From: Pseudisothecium myosuroides
Taxonomy: Eukaryota; Streptophyta; Bryopsida; Hypnales; Lembophyllaceae
Direction of reading: 5' to 3'
NCBI GenBank assembly: GCA_951799445.1
Contig: OX637289.1
Coordinates: forward strand, 47,592,264-47,656,263
DNA length: 64,000 nucleotides
Positions 58,000-64,000 of this stretch are shown here, one piece after another. Position 1 is the first letter of the stretch. Each line of letters begins with the position of its first letter. Position numbers and translations under genes: made by a program. The notes under the pieces are model-generated. The model was not told where the DNA came from. It worked only from the letters and a program-made list of their open reading frames with translations, and made no database searches.

Positions 58000-58910
58000 C
58001 TAAACTCTAAAGTTCTTTCATGTTTAGAGGCCCAAAATTGTTCAAAATGTTAGTCTCCAAAGCAAGGCTAAAATCTTCATCTATATTTGTTTTTTTAACA
58101 AATCCAACTGTAGGATCCTTTCGTTAACTTGATGGAGTATACCCTCCTAAAATTTCAGAATGAGAAGCCTTATCAATTGCAAGATCATGATGCTTGAATT
58201 TCGAAAAGAAGTATTTTCATTTTTTTCCAAATGGTTAGATTTCATCTCTTAAACTTTTTATCCAAAAATGTGTAGATTCTGAAACTTGCAGTTCTCCATA
58301 ATATGTTGAAGAAATAAGTTGAAAATACATATATATAAATTTCAAAAAAAATTATTTTGTATTTATGCTTGAAAAAAATAGTAAGTAGAAAGAAGTAGAG
58401 AATGATTTAAAATACTAAATTGTTAAGAATTTAGTTTTGGAATTGAAAGATACCAATCTCAATAGTTGCAATGTTGTAATAAACAATCTACATCCTACAA
58501 TTTTATTTTTTCCAAAAATATTGCAAATTGAAATAAATAGAGGGCTTCAAAGTTTATTTTAGAGGAGAGATTCTATAACTGCGAACAAATAAAAACTCCT
58601 CATAACTTTCATCTCATTAATCAAAATGGAATTACTCAAGGATTGCCACGTATATATAAATCTAGGAAAAAAAAATTCAAATTTCTATTTCTTAAAATAT
58701 GATTTTTTCAGATTTGCCCAAGCTGCTCGGATTCATAAAAAAACTACAGATCATACAACAACTTTTTAAACACGTAGTCAAAAGTTTTGAAAATTGTTGC
58801 ACCTTAAAGCTACTCCTTGACATGTGTGAAAATTACAGAGTAAAATAATAAAATTTCTTTTTGTAAATGGATGACTAAAAATGCTACTTAGTCTTTTAGG
58901 GATAAATTGC
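58000..58910 (-). mobile_element. Decayed TTAA element, inverted orientation
   Basis: AAAACTCCTCATAACTTTCAT and ATCAAAATGGAATTA are reverse complements of internal words of copy A. It ends near TAGTCTTTTAGGGATAAAT (58889-58907), a degenerate terminus. Limits are approximate. Confidence 0.45.
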
Positions 58911-60341
58911 TTAGCTTTACAATGAAGCTCCAATTTAGGTGGACAAGTTTTAGTGATTTTTTTTTTGAAAAAAATTGTTTTGTGAGGCTTGTGTAAGTGA
59001 GTGTAAATGACTCTTCAATGGGTGCCTCAAAGCAAAAGTTTTGCCCCCCTATGCACAAAATATGTGAACTTAGGCATCAACAACAAAACAATGACAACAA
59101 CAACGACTTTTGAAAATTTATTTTTCATAGTATCAATTTTAATCTACATGATAAGCTTTAATTCATTTAATGATTTCAATGTTTTGAAGAGTGTTGTATT
59201 GAAAACAATAGAAACATCTTCAAAAAAATAACGTAATGAATTTACTTTTTAAATTACTTTTTATAATTTTCTTAAACACAAAAGGTCCTATAATTGAAAA
59301 TTGCTCGATGGAATGAAATCTATGTTAATATATCTCAACTCTCAAGTCCATTTTAGAACTATCAATGATTTAAATTTATCCTCCTATTTGAACTTTGTCT
59401 ACTTTTTTATTTAAACAATTTTGAAATTAAAAAAATTCTATTTTTCTAGAACTTCAAGTCAAAACCTCCACCATACAAATTTTTTATTTCAAGATGTAGA
59501 ATGCAAAATTTTTAAATGAAGAGGATTTGAAGTCTTATAAATTTAGCAAGGTGCAATTGAAAACATTTTTTCCACTTTAAATGCTAGTATCTTACAATCT
59601 ATGAAGGTAAAATTTCTAAAATATCTTCCACACATTTTTCACTACTATTTGTACTACAAATGACAATTTTGGAATAGTTTTTGACAAAACATAGATAGAA
59701 AGTTTTGGTCGTTTACTTAGAAAGAAAGAGTTTCACACTTTTATTATTTGTTATTTGTTATTTGGACTTTGGGCTTGGCCTTTGGAGGCTTTACACTATG
59801 GCCGGCCAAAGGCTCCAATTCCTAAATTTCAGGGCCTATTTATTGCCCATTTCTTTGGATTCTCACCAAAGTTTGGACTCTCACTAAAGTTTGGACTCTC
59901 ATTTCAACAGACTCTTGACTTGGTTGCGCATAGTGTGAAACGGCCCTTAAAAGCTAGGTAGAACTTCCATGCCATGCAATGGAATTGGAAAAGAATTTAT
60001 GAGTTTTTTCTCTTAAAATAGTCTTTTTTTTTAACAAATGGAAAATACCATTGCATTAAAAGAACTTAAAATAGACTTCATTAGATTCCATGATGCTATT
60101 AGTGTAGTTTTGTCTTGCTATAAAACCAAAAGCAACTAAAGAAGTTTGAATCCAATGAATAGTTGAAAATCAGATACCTATTTCTCTTGCTATTCATGAG
60201 CCTCACTCAATAAGTTTTCCTATTAAAAATTTTTAGTTTCCTCTTACAAATATTACACGTTTTCATGTAGGAATTACAGAATTTCTTTTTTCAATTTTGT
60301 ATGCTCTGGATGATTTCGTGTGCACAAAAGTTTACTCTTAG
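58911..60341. other. AT-rich DNA with a GC-rich hairpin patch
   Basis: No gene was seen. At about 59729-59942, TTTCACACT and AGTGTGAAA bracket a GC-richer stretch including GGCCGGCC. It may be a very small inverted-terminus element. Two direct repeats of AAAGTTTGGACTCTCA lie near 59868-59900. Confidence 0.35.
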
Positions 60342-61189
60342 TTAACCCCTAATGGACCGAGGCCTTTTTTTGCCAAAAAACACTAAAAACTGTCATTTCT
60401 ATAGCAAAAAGTAAAAAATTTGAAAAATGATTTTTTTGCACATCTAACCATAGGATCTTACACCTAACTAGTACAAAAATGTGCGGAATTTTTTTTAGAA
60501 TTTTTGACTGCGTAGATTGCAAGATGTCTACATTTAAAGTAAAAAAAACAAGTTTTTCATTACATTGCAGGACTACATTTTTTGACTTGAAACATTTTTA
60601 ACTTAAATTTTTTGTACTACAGAGTTTTGAGATTCAAATCTTTATAGTGGAGAATTGAGTTGAAAGTCTACGAAAAAAAATAAAAATTCAAAAAAACTTA
60701 ATTATCATTCTTAAAAAAATTGTTAAGTAGAAGTAGATACAAGATAGAAGGAAAATCTAAAATATTCATATATTTTAGATGGAATTAAAATGCACTAATC
60801 CCAATGGTGAGATTTTTCTAGCAAATAAACTCAACCATGCAAAAAAAAATTTGAAAAATTTGAAAAATTGCATTCAGAAATGAATCCTACAAGTTATTTT
60901 TTTCAAGAAGATGCTCTAACTGCCCGAAAAACATTAAAAAAAAAGAATTCAGATTATAGCAAATTTGTTTTTGTTGCCTGGTCTACCCCCCGTCCCCTGC
61001 TTAGAGCTTATTTGGTCATAACTATTGTTCCCAGGCACCGATCGTGAAAAAAATTACATTCCCACAAAGCTTATCAGTTTTTATATCTTCAAAAAAAGTT
61101 TAAAAAAATCACGACAAAAATTCAGCCCGTAGGTACCTGCCCAAAATGCTATTTGTCCGCCGAAGGGACAACGGTCCTTTAGGGGTTAA
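60342..61189. mobile_element. piggyBac-like TTAA element, copy D (848 bp)
   Basis: The left end TTAACCCCTAATGGACC and right end GGTCCTTTAGGGGTTAA are well preserved. Non-coding. Confidence 0.75.
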
Positions 61190-61576
61190 GGAGGCATCTT
61201 GAACTTGTACCATATAAAAAAATTAGATTGAGAGGCTCTTAAATATAAAAGGAGATTTTTGTAATATAAGATAGGAGGCTCATGAATGGCACATCTAAGG
61301 AGAAATCAGCACTAAAGGAAGCTAGGATAAGCCAAATGATTTTTTTTTGATTGACAGAGAAATGGAAAACAAATGATTGGCAATTGGAAATGTAATTTTT
61401 GGACTTAAGAACGAATTAGATATAAATCTTTGAAGTCAACAATGCGTTGGTCACTATTTGTGTTTGTAGACTTTGGCAAAAATCAATGAATTAGTGCCTT
61501 TCAAAAGAGCACAACAATCCAAAAAGAGATGAACAACTTCCTGAGTTTGCTTGTGAATGTTCCAAAATGCGTGACT

Positions 61577-62963
61577 ACAGTGACTGACGAAACCGAGTAC
61601 TTTTGTGAAACGTTTTCATTCAAACAACCATACCGTAAGCATCAATGGATAAAACCCAAAAGTGTACACATGAAAGTTGTAGAGCACAACATACAACACG
61701 TTACCATAGAAGTTTGAAGAAAAAATTAGTTGTGATTTGAAAGAAAATTAATTTCAAAGTTTGCTATGTCAAAAACTCGGTTTTGTTCAACATAGTTTGG
61801 CTTTACCTTATCTTTTGTCAATTTTTTCTTAAAACTCCCAAAAAACTTTTTGTACCTTAGCATGTTGGTATACATCATTTTTTATTGTTGTATACAAAAA
61901 TTGAAGGAAATTCACATTTATAGAATTAAAAATATTAACAATTTAACAAACATGCAAATGATGTTGGTTCTCACAAAAATTTGAGTTTTTTTTGTGGAAT
62001 TGAGAGCATGGGATTGCATTAGCCATGGTAAAGAGAGTATAGGTTGCAAAATAGACCACTTTTATATCTAAATGCCCTTGTATATGAAATATTTGTTGAA
62101 TTGGGCAATGTGTACAATTTATATTTACAATTGTATAATGCATTTTTAAATTCAACTTTTGTGTTCAAAGACTAGTATTAATGATGCATATAATTCATCC
62201 AAAAAAATCCAAAAAAATCCATCATCATTGTCTGTATCATCCAAAAACTGCTAATTTTCAAAAATTACATTGACATTTAGAAAATTAGCAATTTTTGGAT
62301 GATACAGACAATGATGATGGATTTTTTTGGATTTTTTTGGATGAATTATATGCATCATTAATACTGGTCTTTGAACACAAAAGTTGAATTTAAAAATGCA
62401 TTATACAATTGTAAAATATAAATTGTATACATTGCCCAATTCAACAAATATTTCATATACAAGGGCATTTAGATATAAAAGTGGTCTATTTTGCAACCTA
62501 TACTCTCTTTACCATGGCTAATGCAATCCCATGCTCTCAATTCCATAAAAAAAACTCAAATTTTTGTGAGAACCAACATCATTTGCATGTTTGTTAAATT
62601 GTTAATATTTTTAATTCTATAAATGTGAATTTCCTTCAATTTTTGTATACAACAATAAAAAATGATGTATACCAACATGCTAAGGTACAAAAAGTTTTTT
62701 GGGAGTTTTAAGAAAAAATTGACAAAAGATAAGGTAAAGCCAAACTATGTTGAACAAAACCGAGTTTTTGACATAGCAAACTTTGAAATTAATTTTCTTT
62801 CAAATCACAACTAATTTTTTCTTCAAACTTCTATGGTAACATGTTGTATGTTGTGCTCTACAACTTTCATGTGTACACTTTTGGGTTTTATCCATTGATG
62901 CTTACGGTATGGTTGTTTGAATGAAAACGTTTCACAAAAGTACTCGGTTTCGTCAGTCTCTGT
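61577..62963. repeat. 1.39-kb near-perfect palindrome (arms ~680 bp)
   Basis: The left arm runs from ACAGTGACTGACGAAACCGAG to the centre near 62258; the right arm from about 62278 ends CTCGGTTTCGTCAGTCTCTGT. Arms appear nearly identical by eye with an ~20-bp centre. A 62-codon frame at 61529-61717 extends into the left arm and is mirrored in the right arm, with no recognisable family. It could be a foldback transposon or a recent inverted duplication. No clear target duplication was found. Confidence 0.85.
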
Positions 62964-63097
62964 AAGTACATTATTTAGTGACAATGGGGTGTTTACGTCT
63001 AAAATTTTTAAATTTTGAGTACATTCAGGTGATGAAAATGAAGAAAGAAAAAAGTAGTTTTTAAAAATTGATGCAAATTAAGAGATTTGTTGTTTGT
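62964..63097. other. Short AT-rich spacer
   Basis: Nothing recognised. Confidence 0.4.
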
Positions 63098-63659
63098 TTA
63101 ATCCCTTAAGGACCATGAATGCAGATTTTGAACGTTGAACGAACAGAAACATGTCCCAAACTCATCGAAATGCATTTTTTCATCCATCGATTTTTTTGAA
63201 GATTTTTATATTAGTTCTTTAACATTTGTATGGTTCAACTTATGAAGATTTTGCTTTGCAAATATTCTATAATTCAAAAGGTATCGAGAGATCTAGCCTC
63301 AAAAAGTAACTTTTTTAGTTCAAAAAATGACTTGAATCAAAAAATCAAATCAAAATCTTCAAAAATCATTATAATTAGAATTCAATATTTTGAACTTATA
63401 GGAAAAAAAATTCTTTTATAAATCATAAATATCCAATCTACAATTGATTTTAGAAAGAATTTCCAATTTCTGGCTTCAAATTTTATTGAAAAATATTGGT
63501 ATGTATTATTGTTGATCTAATTGTATGGATGTGATCTATAAATGGCACTTTACAACTATTATTTGAGAGTCTTCATTAAAATATTCTTCTAAGTTGTATT
63601 TTATAATAGATCTTCACAATTTTAGAAATTTGGACACCCTCCGGTCCTTTAGGGGTTAA
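63098..63659. mobile_element. piggyBac-like TTAA element, copy E (562 bp)
   Basis: The left end TTAATCCCTTAAGGACC and right end GGTCCTTTAGGGGTTAA. It is shorter than the other copies, so probably internally deleted. Non-coding. Confidence 0.65.
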
Positions 63660-64000
63660 AACCATGTGTGGATACATTATAACTAATCTAATGTATGGCA
63701 GACATTGCCTCAAAATTTATTATAAGTTTGTTCAAGCATAGGAGTATATAATTGTTGAGGGGTTTAAAATAAAATAAATTGAAGATTTTTTAATTTAGAA
63801 TATAAATATTAATTTAAAAGAACTTAGAAATTTCATGCAAAATTTCTCTACTAATCATATTGAATTGTGCTATAAAATAGATTAGAGTTTAAAAGTTTGC
63901 AAGTTATGAAAAATTATCCTCCCCAACCGGGTAAATAACAATTGTCCTATACAATTGATCTACAAGTACAACCATTGTTATTAGTGCCAAATCTGATCTA
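63660..64000. other. AT-rich DNA without a gene
   Basis: Nothing recognised up to the window end. Confidence 0.45.

Overview
The window is nuclear DNA of a green plant, probably a streptophyte with a repeat-rich genome. The evidence is spliceosomal GT-AG introns, a degenerate interstitial TTTAGGG array near 9.57 kb, a plant-like RRN3 gene, and plant-type transposable elements nested in AT-rich DNA. I cannot name the species. Only one gene looks intact: the RNA polymerase I initiation factor RRN3/TIF-IA (minus strand, 49317-51603, one 133-bp intron). Almost everything else is mobile DNA, much of it decayed.

Layout. 483-7715 (minus): an intronless ~943-codon DUF7869-type transposase-like gene carrying six premature stops and split by a 4.4-kb LTR (2931-7326, 5-bp target duplication). 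7864-8573: a cluster of ~21-bp palindromic sites upstream of that gene. 9.1-20.8 kb: AT-rich satellite DNA (~178-bp and ~71-bp repeats, telomere-like repeats) with a second, inverted LTR copy (14755-19661). 21-23.4 kb: G/C-richer leader with a second, regularly spaced array of the same palindromic sites. 23455-30215 (plus): a seven-exon decayed gene of ~1,880 codons combining a ParB/sulfiredoxin-like motif, a possible DNA-methylase-like segment, a disordered linker and an FCP1/NIF-type phosphatase domain; its first three introns carry more palindromic sites. 30.4-40 kb: a foldback hairpin, a hAT-like transposase relic, piggyBac-like TTAA elements and a CACTA miniature element. 40453-45308: a third, diverged giant LTR with a 5-bp target duplication. 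47829-48013: a pogo/Tigger-like miniature element. 49.3-51.6 kb: RRN3. 52-64 kb: further TTAA elements, a 1.1-kb inverted-repeat element nested in one of them, and a 1.39-kb near-perfect palindrome.

Most interesting. (1) About 29 copies of a palindromic site, TTCAA(C/G)TCG, three bases, CGA(C/G)TTGAA, occur only around the two decayed genes. In one stretch nine successive sites are 72-84 bp apart with unrelated DNA between them, an iteron-like or superficially CRISPR-like layout in a eukaryote. The DUF7869 gene and the ParB/methylase-like/phosphatase gene point away from each other and share these sites and the same style of decay, so they may be parts of one large undescribed transposon or a two-gene system. 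(2) All three giant LTRs carry, in their downstream half, a short acidic reading frame ending exactly at a strong splice donor, suggesting that translation of the parent retrotransposon starts inside its LTR and is spliced to the internal region.
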